From positions 43,318,232 through 43,382,231 of the forward strand of contig NC_083587.1 of assembly GCF_027579695.1 (NCBI RefSeq): a stretch of 64,000 nt of DNA, in the 5' to 3' direction. The position numbers and the translations under genes are program-made. This document shows, piece by piece, positions 23,024 through 34,349 of the stretch. Below the pieces are notes generated by a model, which was given only the letters and a program-made list of their open reading frames with translations, had not been told where the DNA came from and did not search any database. The number at the start of each line of letters is the position of its first letter. Position 1 is the first letter of the stretch. This DNA comes from Neoarius graeffei (Eukaryota; Chordata; Actinopteri; Siluriformes; Ariidae).

Positions 23024-23940
23024 CAATACCAGTCAAAAGTTTGGGCACACCAAGTCATTCATAGGTTTTTCTGTATTTTGTCTATCTGTTCTACATGGTA
23101 GAACAATGCTGAAGACATCAAAACTATGAAATAACATATGGAACATATGTGGAATTATGTGGTAAACAAAAAGGTGTTAAATATGTTTCATATTTTAGAT
23201 TCTTCAAAGTAGCTACTGTTTACCTTCATGACAGCTTTGCAAACTATTAGCATTAACCAACTTCATGAGGTAGTCACCTGGAATGCTTTTCAGTTAACAG
23301 GTGTTCCTTATCAAAGTTAATTCGTGGAATTTATTGCCTTCTTAATGTGTTTGAGACCATCAAAGAGTAAATAGTAAATATTAAAATTGCAGTAAATAAC
23401 CCTATTCCCGGCACGGTGGTGTAGTGGTTAGCGCTGTCGCCTCACAGCAAGGAGGTCCGGGTTTGAGCCCCGTGGCCGGCGAGGGCCTTTCTGTGCGGAG
23501 TTTGCATGTTCTCCCCGTGTCCGCGTGGATTTCCTCCGGGTGCTCCGGTTTCCCCCACAGTCCAAAGACATGCAGGTTAGGTTAACTGGTGACTCTAAAT
23601 TGACCGTAGGTGTGAATGTGAGTGTGAATGGTTGTCTGTGTCTATGTGCCAGCCCTGTGATGACCTGGCGACTTGTCCAGAGTGTACCCTGCCTTTCGCC
23701 CGTAGTCAGCTGGGATAGGCTCCAGCTTGCCTGCGACCCTGTAGAACAGGATAAAGTGGCTAGAGATAATGAGATGAGATGAACCCTATTCCAAAACTAG
23801 TAATCCATATTATGTCAAAAACCGCTCAGCTTAATAAAGAGAAATGACAGTCCATCATTACATGAAGTGTCTGTTAATTAATAAAAATAAAGAAAAAATA
23901 CTTGAATTTGAAGGTGTGTAAAAACTTTTGACTGGTACTG
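23024..23940. mobile_element. Tc1 deletion derivative (CAGTACCAGTCAAAAG ends), split by a SINE
   Basis: The left end CAATACCAGTCAAAAGTTTG and the right end, inverted, CAGTACCAGTCAAAAGTTTT mark a Tc1-type element, with TA at 23941-23942. The interior is non-coding. The SINE 23409-23781 was inserted later. A related short copy is at 58522-58731. Confidence 0.8.
23409..23781 (+). mobile_element. tRNA-derived teleost SINE, full length
   Basis: Complete copy with a perfect 11-bp target duplication, AACCCTATTCC, at 23398-23408 and 23782-23792, inside a Tc1 derivative. Confidence 0.9.
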
Positions 23941-23942
23941 TA

Positions 23943-24619
23943 AATTTTAACTCATACACACATTTTGTGTTTAAAATGTAACAAGCATAGTGATCACACT
24001 GGATATCAAGTAAATGGAGGAACGTTAGCTTTGACTAGTTATTTGCATCTCAGATTTTTTTTTCTGCTTTCATTTGAGCATGTATGAGATAAAAGGGGTC
24101 AGTATAAGGAAATGGGTTTGATGAAGAAATGGTGAGAGTCTGAGACATGGTATGCATGTGTCTCAAACACACCAATTGAGCACAAAGTGGCTACATCTTT
24201 CAGGTATGTATTTCTAGGTTCAGTCCAAGCATTGCTAGAGAGTGTGGGGAATTTCCATCCATATAAAACCATTTCTGCTGAAGGTGGTTCCATCAAGCAA
24301 CAGCCACAATCAGCCACAACACACGGTCAGGCTTTTTATGACATGGTGGAGGACAATGATGAAAAACAATGCATACATGTTTATGCCATTTCACACAATG
24401 TGCAGAATGATTCAATGCAATACACCAGTGGAAAAAAACAGTTGGTTCACAAGGCAAAGGCTGTGTGCTGTGGACAGGAACTAGGGGTTTCCATGAATGG
24501 AATGCAAAGAATGAGGGTAGGGAGAAAGCCTGGGTGGGACAGATGTGGGTAGGGAAGAGAAGAGAAATATAAAAGATAACAAAAAAGACAGCTAATCTAT
24601 CACTTAAAAGCCATTCCAG

Positions 24620-24673
<54 letters not shown>

Positions 24674-25624
24674 TTGTTATCACATGCAAGGAAAACCTTG
24701 AACAACAGGACCATTAAGAAGAAAAAAATAGAAACAAGAAATTTCATGTTTTGGCAATACTTACTCAAGGACAGATCTGTTACATGCTTTAAGAAAAGTC
24801 TCTGTCCTGAGGATAGGAACATGACAGTGTAATGGAGATGCAGGAGGGAGAATAAAAACATAGTTGAGTTGAGAGAATGAGAACATTGAGATATATGCAT
24901 GCAGTACTACAGAATGACTACAGCATTACTACATATTTTGAAATAAACAAACAATTAAACTAACACAAAAAACACATCTCCACTAAAGGCCCAGTGTTTG
25001 TGCCCAATTGCTTATATGACCTAATGTAGAAATTCTCAAACTCTGCATAACCAAGAACCCCATTCGCTATAAACAACAATCACAGACCCTTTCAGGACAG
25101 ATTTTTTTTTTCAAACAAACTATTAAAGAAATAGGCACATTCTTTAATTGTGTTTATGTAAACTTTTTTAATTTCTGTACACATAAAGCCCATTTTTGTG
25201 AAAAATGTCAGATTCCAGTTGGCATTATTTATAGCCATAATAACTTTGATAATGCTGGGTTGTTACTACCACTGTAATAAAATAAATAAAATGATCACAG
25301 ACCCCTTGTTTATACTTCACAGACTGCTGGGGGTCTTCAGGGAACTACTTTTTAGAGAACCATGGGCCTAATTGACAAGTTGGCTATGTGTGGTAATATA
25401 TGTGTCACAGCTGGAAGTTAAAAAGCTTCAGGCTTCTCCAGACCCTAGAGACATGAATGCAGTAAACACCTTGGAGTACAGTAAATATTTTGAGAGTAGT
25501 TTTATGTAAGAATTATGTCAGTCAGTCATGAGTTATTTAATATTGAAAAAAACGTGTTATTGCGAGATCCACACCTTTATCTGTATTCAGTCTCTGAATT
25601 ATCTGACGTAAAGTTTAGTGTACT
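23943..25624. other. Intronic sequence with a long (GT)n tract
   Basis: A GT tract of about 25 units lies at 24620-24669. Around 25020-25360 there is a block resembling a worn dispersed repeat (GGGGTCTTCAGGGAACTAC). No gene is seen. Confidence 0.5.
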
Positions 25625-27039
25625 CCAGGGACCCTCCAAAATATTGGAGTGATTTTTGATCCTCATCTCACATTCCAGGCACATATCAAGGCTATTACCA
25701 AGATAGCTTTTTTTTTTTTTTATATCTTACCAATATTGCCAAAATCTATTCCAAGATCTACTAGTGTTCTATCTTTGCCTGATGCTGAAATGCTAATACA
25801 TGCAGTTGTATCCTCCAGACTTGATAATTGTACTGCTATTTTCTCTGGTCTTTCTTGTTGTGCTACTAGAATTGTTCAGCTTGTCCAGAATACTGCAATG
25901 AGAATCCTGACAGAAAGTAAAAGAATTGATCATATAAATATCAATCCTAGCATCTCTAAACTGGTTGCCAATACAAGCTAGAGCTGATTTTAAGGTTCTT
26001 CTTTAACTTATGCATGGACTTGCACCACCTTAACTAGTGAAGACAATTACCCAATACACACCAGTATGCCATTCTCTTGATGCTGGTCTCTTGGTCATTC
26101 CCTAGTTAAGAAAAAAAAATCAGCTGGTCACAGAGAATTTGCCTACAGTTCACCCTATCTCTGGAATGGCCTTCTGTTATATGTAAGAGAAGCATGCTCA
26201 GTGGATATTTTTAAGTCAAGACATGAAACCCATCTTTACTCCTTTCACTACAGTCCACCCTAGAACTCAAACAGGTCTAATCCCCTCAAATGCTCTTAAT
26301 GTGGTTCTTTGATTTTAATTTTCATCCATGTATTTATTCATCCATCCCATCCATCCATTATCTGTAGCTGCTTATCCTGTCCTACAGGGTCGCAGGCAAG
26401 CTGGAGCCTATCCCAGCTGACTATGGGCGAGAGGGGGGGGGGTACACCCTGGACAAGTCACCAGATCATCGCAGGCCTAATACATAGACACAGACAACCA
26501 TTCATGCTCACATTCACGCCTACGGTCAATTTAGAGCCACCAATTAGCCTAACCTGCATGTCTTTGGACTGTGGGGGAAACCCATGCGGACACGGGGAGA
26601 ACATGGAAACTCCACACAGAAAGACCCTTGCCGGCCACTGGGCTCGAACCCAGGACCTTCTTGCTGTGAGGCAACAGTGCTAACTACTACACCACCATGC
26701 TGCCCTCCATGTATTTATTTTACTTGTTTATCTAGCCTTTATTTTTATCTCTATGTGGTTCTTTTAATTAATTACTATAATTAATTTAATTATCATCCAT
26801 TTATTTTACTTGATTTTATTCATCTTTTACAACATACACTCAACAGGTCCTCTTACATGATGTTTGTCATTTTATTTAAATTGCTATTAATGCTCCATTG
26901 ATATGGTTGCCTTATTTAATTTTTATTTTTGCTTGCTGGCTGGCTATTTTATTTCACGTTTTATTTTATTTGCAAAGTGTATTGGGCCCATGCTGTATGG
27001 TGGTTCTGCACTTTAAATAAATAAAATCGACTTGAATTG
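25625..27039 (+). mobile_element. CR1/L2-like LINE, 3' fragment
   Basis: The frame at 25649-25981 reads IGVIFDPHLTFQAHIKAITK, SSRLDNCTAIFSGL and VQLVQNTAMRIL, the end of a reverse transcriptase. Later blocks are frameshifted. The 3' region ends with TTTAAATAAATAAAATCGA. A SINE (26339-26705) interrupts it. It is non-functional. Confidence 0.8.
26339..26705 (-). mobile_element. tRNA-derived teleost SINE
   Basis: Complete apart from a small internal deletion near the GGAAACCC region (about 26580). A perfect 14-bp target duplication, TCCATGTATTTATT, lies at 26325-26338 and 26706-26719. Confidence 0.9.
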
Positions 27040-27266
27040 TATGCAAATATACTGTACAATATGTGTTTTTGTACACTATTAATATCTATGAACATTCTAA
27101 CATTTTGGGACTTTTTGTCAACTATACATGTTTGCACATATTAAAAACAAATGAGTCTTTTTTGTTGCTTTTCTTACCAATAATATGTAATGAAGGAAAA
27201 CGCTATACAGACTATTCATTTTGTTCTGTTTATAGCTTTTTCACAAATCTCTGTGTGATTCTATAG

Positions 27267-28061
27267 GATGAGGTGAAACTTCCTTCTAAGACCACAGTGG
27301 CCAAGTCCCTGAAAGTACCCCATCTGGCAGAAGGTGAGGGTGAGCTGGAGCACAAAGCTGCTATGGAGGAGGGTGAAGAGGCTGGAGCAGAGAAGACTCA
27401 TATAGACCTGTCATCTGATGAAGAAGAAGTAGAGATTGAGGAGACTATTGAAGAGACCCGCGCAGAGCGCATCAAACGCAGCAGCCTTCAACGAGTCCAA
27501 AATATCAAAACAGTCTTCTCCAAGGAAAAGATGGAGAAAACCAAACAAAAGACGATGGAGAACTTTGAGAAAACCAAGCAGAAGACCAAAGATAACTTGG
27601 AGAAGACACGAGTGAAGACCAGAGAAAACTTGGAAAGAACAAAGCAAAAGACCAAAGATAACTTGGAGAAGACACGCCACAACATTGAGAAGAAAATGGG
27701 CAAGCTTGGCACTCGTATGTCTGTCAACCCAGAACGTAAAGAGAAGCTGAAAACCTCACAGAAGAAAATGGTGAAATCTTTCACGCCTGATCACACCATC
27801 TATGCTCGGTCTAAAACTGCTGTATACAAGGTGCCACCATTCACCTTTCATGTGAAGAAAATCCGTGAAGGGGAGGTGGAAATTCAAGGGACAGAAATGG
27901 TGGAAGTGGGTGGGGAAACACAGGAGGTAGAGAATGGAGTAATGGAGGGAGGAGAGGAAGAAGAGATGGAGATGGAGGGAGTGATGGAGGAGAGCACGGA
28001 GATGCTGGAGACAGAAGATTCGGAGCTGGTGCTTGCAGAGCAGGATCATGATAGTGACTAG
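27267..28061 (+). CDS. cavin1: Cavin-1 (PTRF), coding exon 2 with stop codon
   Basis: Encodes residues 172-435. It opens with DEVKLPSK and an acidic disordered region (SSDEEEVEIEETIEE), then the basic RAERIKRSSLQRV leading into the HR2 coiled-coil region. Five tandem 11-residue repeats cover residues 261-315 (pattern EKTKxKTxxNL). A highly conserved block follows: KLGTR, SFTPDHTIYARSKTAVYK and PFTFHVKKIREG (residues 362-373). The tail is very acidic and ends SD, as in mammalian cavin-1. Total length is 435, against 390 in human. The difference lies in the repeats, the exon-1 N-terminus and the acidic tail. Cavin-1 stabilises caveolae together with caveolin; it was first described as a Pol I transcript release factor. 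The acceptor CTATAG precedes GAT, and the phase agrees with exon 1. Confidence 0.96.
   Translation, partial: DEVKLPSKTTVAKSLKVPHLAEGEGELEHKAAMEEGEEAGAEKTHIDLSSDEEEVEIEETIEETRAERIKRSSLQRVQNIKTVFSKEKMEKTKQKTMENFEKTKQKTKDNLEKTRVKTRENLERTKQKTKDNLEKTRHNIEKKMGKLGTRMSVNPERKEKLKTSQKKMVKSFTPDHTIYARSKTAVYKVPPFTFHVKKIREGEVEIQGTEMVEVGGETQEVENGVMEGGEEEEMEMEGVMEESTEMLETEDSELVLAEQDHDSD
27534..27698 (+). repeat. cavin1: Five tandem undecad (33-bp) repeats in cavin-1
   Basis: Five consecutive 11-codon units encode EKTKQKTMENF, EKTKQKTKDNL, EKTRVKTRENL, ERTKQKTKDNL and EKTRHNIEKKM. Units 2 and 4 are nearly identical in DNA as well, which suggests recent unit duplication. The human protein, from memory, has fewer units. 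Confidence 0.9.
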
Positions 28062-28063
28062 AT

Positions 28064-28102
<39 letters not shown>

Positions 28103-28308
28103 TGTGTGTGTGCGCGCATGCATGTGTAAGGGTCATAAGCTGGGATACTGCTGTATATTGCAGATTCAGGTATTAGAAATTGTTGCAGAATTGTAGATGG
28201 GTGTGCGTGTGTGCGCACAAGGGTCATGAGCTGGGAGACTGCTGTATACTGCAGATTCAGGTATTAGAGATTGTTGCGGAATCATAGAGGTGTGTTGCAG
28301 AATCATAG

Positions 28309-28346
<38 letters not shown>

Positions 28347-28921
28347 ATGAAAAAAGATGAGAGGTCTCACCATGGTTGTAGACAGGTTAAGGTCTCACTG
28401 CAAATGGATGTTGAGAATTTAAGGTTTGTTCTATATATTAGTTTAGGTAAGCTGACCGCTCAGCTAATGTCCAGCAGGTTGGGGGTAAGGCACCAAGTTC
28501 ATTAAGAAGTGTAAGCCAAAACATAAGGATCCTGACATTTGTAATCATAAGATATGATTTAAAAAACTTTCATTGTTAATTAATGCACTAACACACATAT
28601 TTGGTTACAGCTAGTTTATTCAGCAAACACTATTTGACATGATCTAGTCAAACACAAACATGTTTCACTTATGCAAGAGAGGAAAACCTACAAATTCTTC
28701 TATATTTTTGCATGTATTCAACTGAGAATTTTCTGTTTAATATTATTTCTTTATTTTTGGACGCACAGTTATTGCATTCTGATGTTATACTGAAATTATG
28801 ATATGTTTTGTTAATCTACTTCAATCTACATGTTACATTTTAACCACCAGCCCCATGTTGTTGCTTGCTACCTTTCTATTGAGCAACCATCACCACAGCA
28901 CTAGGACCTCCTAACAATAAA
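28062..28921 (+). other. cavin1: Cavin-1 3' untranslated region (extent uncertain)
   Basis: Follows the TAG stop. GT tracts lie at 28064-28112 and 28312-28344, and between them an imperfect direct duplication of about 90 bases repeats (AAGGGTCATAAGCTGGGATACTG near 28129 and 28220). An AATAAA at 28916-28921 is one candidate polyadenylation signal; others exist farther on. The end is inferred. Confidence 0.4.
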
Positions 28922-30133
28922 AACATCACATAACATGAAACCTAACAATATGAATTTTAATGTCTTGATGTCTCTTAGTAAAGACATTTTGTCGGTCTTG
29001 GTGCCTATTCCTGTCTGGTAATATAACAAAGACTGATAAACAACAACACTGGGCTAGAATAATTGAGGGAAAAAACATACATCAATTTCATCAGTGTTGG
29101 ATTTATGTATAAAACCAGGGTGCCTTCCATGGGAAATTTTAATGGTATCTCAAAATAATGTAAACTGAAGAACATAAATGTGTGTGTGCTTTCCATGTTT
29201 AAAATCAGTTTCTACAGACTTTCTACTTCTTCTAATGTTACCATTATCTATAGATGAAGCACTTGTGTATTTTGTGTATTTCTCACAAAAAAAGTATGTT
29301 CTCTTACTACACTTCATCAATTTAATGTTTTCTCAATTTAATGAGGTAAAATGGAATATATTTGGGGAAAATATATTGAAAGATGTAAGGGGGATAGAAG
29401 AAACTATTTGCTTTTGAAAATTTAGTGATATAAAAGCAAAGCTGACAAACATTTATACTTCAATAAATTAGAAGTATTATCAAGATGTACTTAAGCATGA
29501 TATGCATGAACAGTATTTCTATTTTATTTTATACACCACTGCTGCCAATATAAAGTAACAGTAAGTCTCTGTCCCAGTCATGCAACAACATGCACTACTT
29601 ATTTTAATCTCTATTTAGATAGGTATGAAGCCTTTATGAGTTCAAACAAAAGCATTAGAGCTCAAACAAAATGTGCATTGCATGGAGATCACAGGACTGT
29701 GATTGAGACCCACTGCATTATAGAGAACATTTGTAATTTTCCTTTTTGAAAGCATCACCAAGCCACCTTTAACTTTTTTTGCTCAGATTTCACTTAATTA
29801 GGAGCATTCATCCTTCCTAGATGCCACATACCATATTTACCATTTACACATTTTAGATGTGCACATTTTAGTGTGTTTTAGTCTATATTTTGCTTTGCAA
29901 TGATCTGTATCTCATGTCTCACTGCATACTAAAATGTTAATAAAAGCAGACTTATTCACATTCTGTATTGTTCAATTTTTGTGAAAATCACATTATGTCC
30001 ATTACTTCTATTGGTTCATAGTCTAGATCAAACTGTCACCATCACTTTGCACGAAGTTTAGAGGGGTTCCACATCTTTAAATACATTTTTGACTTGTTTA
30101 AACATTCCAAGGAGCAACCCATCAGCCAGTCCC
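28922..30133. other. Intergenic region, no gene seen
   Basis: AT-rich sequence without recognised elements. It may include the true end of the cavin-1 transcript. Confidence 0.35.
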
Positions 30134-30830
30134 AAGTCAAGTCAAATCAAGTTTATTTTTATAGCAAAGCAGCTTTACAGAATTTGAATGACTTAAAACA
30201 TGAACTAATTTTATCCCTAATCTATCCCCAATGAGCAAGCCTGTGGCGATGGTGGCAAGGAAAAACTCCTTCAGACAACATAAGGAAGAAACCTCGAGAG
30301 GAACCAGACTCAAAAGGGAACCCATCCTCCTTTGGGTGATAACAGACAATGTGATAAGTAACTTGGTTCTATAACAGTGTCCTATATAGTCACAAAGTAT
30401 AACTGTGAAACCAGGAAATTCATTATAGTTTTAACATGAAGTCTGTTTTGTTGATGTTATAAACTGTTCATTGATGGAAACTTGAGTGCAAAACTGTTCA
30501 TGACAACTGCAGTCCAAGAGTTAGCAAGTTAACTGTAGTCCTCAGCCATAAAAGTATTACTGTAAGTGTCCAGAGCCATCGTCCAAGTGCAACTGTCCAT
30601 ATGGGGCCGTCCTCCACAGGAGCAATGTGATGAGACTCCAGCCAGACGTAGGGCATCAGGATGGATCAGGCAGGTCTGAGGAGCAGAAGAGGTCAGCATG
30701 TCAATCTTAGGATCGACATGTAACATGACATGTAAGGGATGTGAACTGTGCTGATGGGATCGGGGCTCTCTCCAGAAGTGGAAGCTATAGTGAGTGCAGG
30801 CAGGTGGAGGCAGTGCTGCTGGCATGATGG
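30134..30830. repeat. Dispersed teleost repeat
   Basis: Contains the well-known blocks TCAAGTTTATTTTTATAGC, GGTGGCAAGGAAAAACTCC, GAGAGGAACCAGACTCAAAA and GGGAACCCATCCTCCTTTGG. I recognise these as a common non-coding fish interspersed repeat but cannot name its class. Confidence 0.65.
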
Positions 30831-30835
30831 TGACA

Positions 30836-31425
30836 CTTGCCCCATTTTTCCTGCTTCCAACACATCAACTTCAAGAACTGACTGTTCTCTTGCTGCCTAA
30901 TAAATCCCACCCCTTAACAGCTGCCATTGTAATTGTCAGAAAAGCAGGTCACTTACGGATGCAATCACAGAGAAGCATCCATTGCAAACTGGTAAACAAA
31001 TCTAAATTGTAATCCAGAAGCATGGTCAGGTGACGTGATGGTCAAGCAAGGTGCAGTCAGAGTGTCAGAGGAAATACGGGGATCAAAGTTGAGAAAGGCA
31101 GAAACAAAGTTGTTAACAGAGTCATACAGAATTAAGTCAAAGGCTTGGTATGGTCAGGTGTGGGAATGCTGAGCAATACTTTGCAGAGAGTATGCGGAAG
31201 AAGAGTGCTCAAATATGTTTGGTGTGACTGGTAAATGTGATTTAGGTGCAGAATGAATTAGAATTCGGGAGAGGGAGGGCTGTGTGGAGCTTGCTGGGAA
31301 TTGTAGTCTGCGGCAGCCATGTTTAGAGGCTGCCACGAACTCAGAGCTTCCGTTTGCATGACAGTAATGAGATAATCAATGTTGTTCAGTTCACCTATCA
31401 GTGGTTTTAATGTTATGGCTGATCT
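30836..31425 (-). mobile_element. Tc1-type relic with a possible solo LTR inside
   Basis: 30836-30918 is the reverse complement of the 5' region of the relic at 11745-12215. The terminal part at about 31366-31425 (AATCAATGTTGTTCAGTTCACC, TTTTAATGTTATGGCTGATC) is the matching terminal repeat. Between them, about 31020-31363 looks like a foreign insert ending CATGACA. Read on the minus strand it starts TGTCATGC, the start of an LTR, but its other end was not located. Confidence 0.55.
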
Positions 31426-31598
31426 GTGTATTTTTCAAACAACAATAAAATTTCCCTATTTCAACATTTGACACAGTATGTTGTCGTTGTACTATTTCCA
31501 ATGAAATGTAGGGTTTCCATTATTTGCAAATCATCACATTCTGTTTTTGTTTATACAGTATTTTACACAGTGTCCACACTTTTTTGGAAACAGGGTTG
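31426..31598 (-). mobile_element. Tc1 family-B terminal fragment
   Basis: Matches the right end of the relic at 1-1793 (CAAACAACAATAAAATTTCC, CAATGAAATGTAGGGTTTCC) and ends in a degenerate GGAAACAGGGTTG terminus. Confidence 0.7.
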
Positions 31599-33467
31599 TG
31601 TTTTCACACCTCTGTCACCTCTGGTTTGCTCATTAGGGATATTCATTGTCAAAACACTATACAAATAAAAGTGAATATTCATTCATTCATTGATTCATTT
31701 TTGCTCTATACCGTATAATAAATAAATGATGATTGTGTGTTGAAACTGCATCTGGCAAAAGTTTGCAGAACATAATATTAATATAAATACAACCTTGCTG
31801 ACATACAGAATATTCATTAAGGGGACACACACACACACACACACTGCTTTCCTTATGAAGCACTCTTCATAATCTGATTAGCTCTGAAAACCTACTGTTC
31901 TATTCTTCACAGGCATACAGGCAAACAGCAGCCACGAGCAATAAAATCAGCCTGTGTGAGAATTACAGTCATTATGGTCACAATTCCAGTAACATTCATA
32001 GTCTGGGTACACTTGTTTGGGGGGGTCAAACTCATTTTAGATCATGGGCCACTTAAACCAGTGTCAGTCAGTCACCAAAAATCAGTTTAGCAGACCAATA
32101 ACACTTTCTCTAAACTTCTCTTAAATGTGTTAATTTATCTGTGTTAATTTATCTGTATAGGTTGTGATTGCATAATTGTGAATTTCACTCTGGGATTAAT
32201 AAAGTGATCGCTCTATCTAAGTATTTACCCCAGTTACTGTGAAACTCCAAAATTAGTTCTTTTGGAAAGGGACACGATGACAGTACAAGATTTCTTTAGT
32301 TTGCTAATGAAGAATTATATAACATTAGCATATTTTATCAATAGCTGAGTTTCTGGATGTGAGTTTATTGATTTATTTTGCCTAGTGGAGTAAAAATGAC
32401 ATGCTCTTTATTAAAAATATTTCAATTCAATTACAGTCAATTAAGACAAATTTTTTAAATTTAAAACATGGATTTTAGATGGATTCCTGGTGAGACCGGA
32501 TTAGAATCTTATTAGGCCGGTCTTAGTCCACGCCGACCATATGCTTGACACCACAGGTAGAGAGAGGACAAAAAGTAGTCAAGGCAGAGGAAGGAGGCAT
32601 AGGCAGATAGAGATTACTAAAGAGATTAGCTTGGGGTCATGGAACAGAGCCTTTCATAGGGCAACAGGAAACATCCTGCATTCAACTGAGGCAAGAGCAG
32701 AATCATGCAACGAGGTAAGAGTGAAAGAAATGGCCAATAAATGGATGGGATTTCAGAAAAGACAACATTGGGACAAAAGAATTAGCAGTGACTTAAGTGA
32801 TTGAGAGACAGATGAGAAAACGACTACTGTTCTGGTCATCATCATCTGCATTAAAAGTAGTAAGTACAAATTTGAATGGTCCTCTGTCTACTTGTTCCCA
32901 TTCGTTCTCCTGCCTTGGTTTGACATTGCTCCCCATCTATAATTTTCTTTCAATTTAAAATAATCTTGTTAGAGAAGTACCCCCCCCATAGATTTAGCAA
33001 GCTTAAAATAATGTATGATTTCTTAAAAGTGACTTGTTTTCTAAAATTGGTTCAAGAAAGTAAGAGAAGATTTAAATGGAAGTGGGCTACAAAATCAATG
33101 CCTCAGGTATACAGGAACATAGAGAAATAAGAATACCTGAATACTTTACTGTACAAGATGAATATTTGCATGAGCTAGTGCAAAGTTTGCCACTTTTGCT
33201 CTAAAGGAAATTATTTGACAACTCTAAATGAACTAGCTGAAGCTAGCTGAATTTTTGTTTCTGTGTGTTCCAGACACTGCAGAAAACAAATAAGCAAAGT
33301 GTCACTGACTGTGAATGACAGTTAGGGATATTCAAGTGAGAGATGTGGATCTGAAAGGAGGATCCATGCCTGTCATGCAAGGTGTTTGTGTGTTAAATAT
33401 TAACATAATCATGTTCATGTTTACACCATTAAAGAACAAATAACAAATAATTTTGCCCAACATTCAG
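31599..33467. other. Region upstream of the first seen RPGRIP1-like exon
   Basis: Should contain the promoter and the start exon of the next gene, which I could not place. An open frame at 32541-32804 contains a strong donor-like CGAG|GTAAGAG at 32711-32719. Its frame does not join the exon at 33468 without a stop, so it could only be a non-coding leader exon. Confidence 0.35.
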
Positions 33468-33518
33468 AACAAGATGTGCGGTCCTCAAGAAGACCATCAC
33501 TGATCCTGAAAAATCAAG
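33468..33518 (+). CDS. rpgrip1: RPGRIP1/RPGRIP1L-family gene, coding exon (51 nt)
   Basis: The acceptor is CCCAACATTCAG and the donor AAG|GTAAGA. Read in the frame that joins exon 33703, it encodes QDVRSSRRPSLILKNQ. The corresponding human region is a short low-complexity linker ahead of the N-terminal coiled coil. The exon begins with two bases of a split codon, so at least one upstream coding exon with the start codon is missing from my reading. The family assignment rests on the following exons. Confidence 0.65.
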
Positions 33519-33702
33519 GTAAGACACATGTATCAAGTTAATTCTGGGTTAAATCACTTCCTCTACATCTATGTAAGCAATAAAATATGTAATTGATAGT
33601 TAAGTATCATGAGATTATACTACAATTGAGATTAAAAAACATTTATTTAAAAATTGAGATATATTTCATCTTCTTTTACTTTGCACCTCTTTCCTGTCTC
33701 AG

Positions 33703-33820
33703 ATCTTCAGCATGTCTCCAAGGTATCACGGAAGCAACTTGAGGACCAATATTTCTGTCTACAGGAGGAGATCACACTCCTCAAACAACATGTTCATATA
33801 CTAGAGCAGAAGCTGCACAG
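33703..33820 (+). CDS. rpgrip1: RPGRIP1/RPGRIP1L-family gene, coiled-coil exon
   Basis: Encodes DLQHVSKVSRKQLEDQYFCL and then QEEITLLKQHVHILEQKLHR, with acceptor TCTCAG and donor CAG|GTTAAA. The pattern VSRxxLEDxxxxLxxExxLLKQH is the start of the conserved N-terminal coiled coil of RPGRIP1 and RPGRIP1L. These are scaffold proteins at the ciliary transition zone (RPGRIP1 anchors RPGR in photoreceptor connecting cilia). Divergence downstream from the very conserved RPGRIP1L sequence makes RPGRIP1 the better guess, but the paralogue is inference. Splice phases with both neighbours agree. Confidence 0.85.
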
Positions 33821-33932
33821 GTTAAATATATACACAATCATGAAACACCAATGTTACACACACACACACACACATCAAGCCATACATTCATCGTAGAGCT
33901 GAGCAGTTATTCTCTGTATCTTTCTCTGTAAG

Positions 33933-34138
33933 GTTCACCACTAAATTGTCAAAGCTGAGAAACGGACATTCTGGCTTGGCTGTGGGGCAAAATATTGATG
34001 CTAAAGATACTATTGAGAAGCTGAAAGATCGTGTTGCTACTCTGGAGAGCCAGAAGGAGGTGTTACAGAGAAAGCTTCGTATGACCAGACAGAAAATCCT
34101 GGCTCTGGGCAAACAAGTTCACCAAAGTCCACGCATGG
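33933..34138 (+). CDS. rpgrip1: RPGRIP1/RPGRIP1L-family gene, coiled-coil exon
   Basis: Continues the coiled coil: FTTKLSKLRNGHSG, then IEKLKDRVATLESQKEVLQ and RKLRMTRQKILALGKQ. The second part matches the heptad pattern of the family's second N-terminal helix (IExLxxxVxxLExQxExLxxxL). The acceptor is CTGTAAG and the donor ATGG|GTGAGA. The exon ends after the first base of a codon, which fits the next exon at 55261 across a 21-kb intron filled with transposons. Confidence 0.85.
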
Positions 34139-34349
34139 GTGAGAATTGATGACAGCTTCATTATTAAACAAACAAGCAAACAAACAAACAAACAAACAAA
34201 CAAAAAACCCTCTACCCTATGTTTTAATCTTGTCACTATCTGCATGTGCTTTTCATGTGTGCTTTTGACTTTTGCTGTCTTAGTCCTAAATCATGTTCTG
34301 GGGTGGGTTTCCAGATAGCAGAGAATCTTACAGAATAGCAAACAACTTG

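Larger units (their letters stand above)
3260..27266 (+). other. cavin1: Cavin-1 intron 1 (24 kb)
   Basis: Begins with GTGAGA after the exon-1 codon CAG and ends with CTATAG before GATGAGGTG. Joining the exons keeps the frame and gives the contiguous MIYQ-DEVKLP sequence typical of cavin-1. About half of the intron is recognisable transposable elements. No other coding exon was found inside. Confidence 0.9.

Noticed and set aside
32541-32804. 87-codon frame as a coding exon of the RPGRIP1-like gene
   Set aside because: Splicing at its strong donor into 33468 puts a stop in frame, and the frame that would fit contains several stops upstream.
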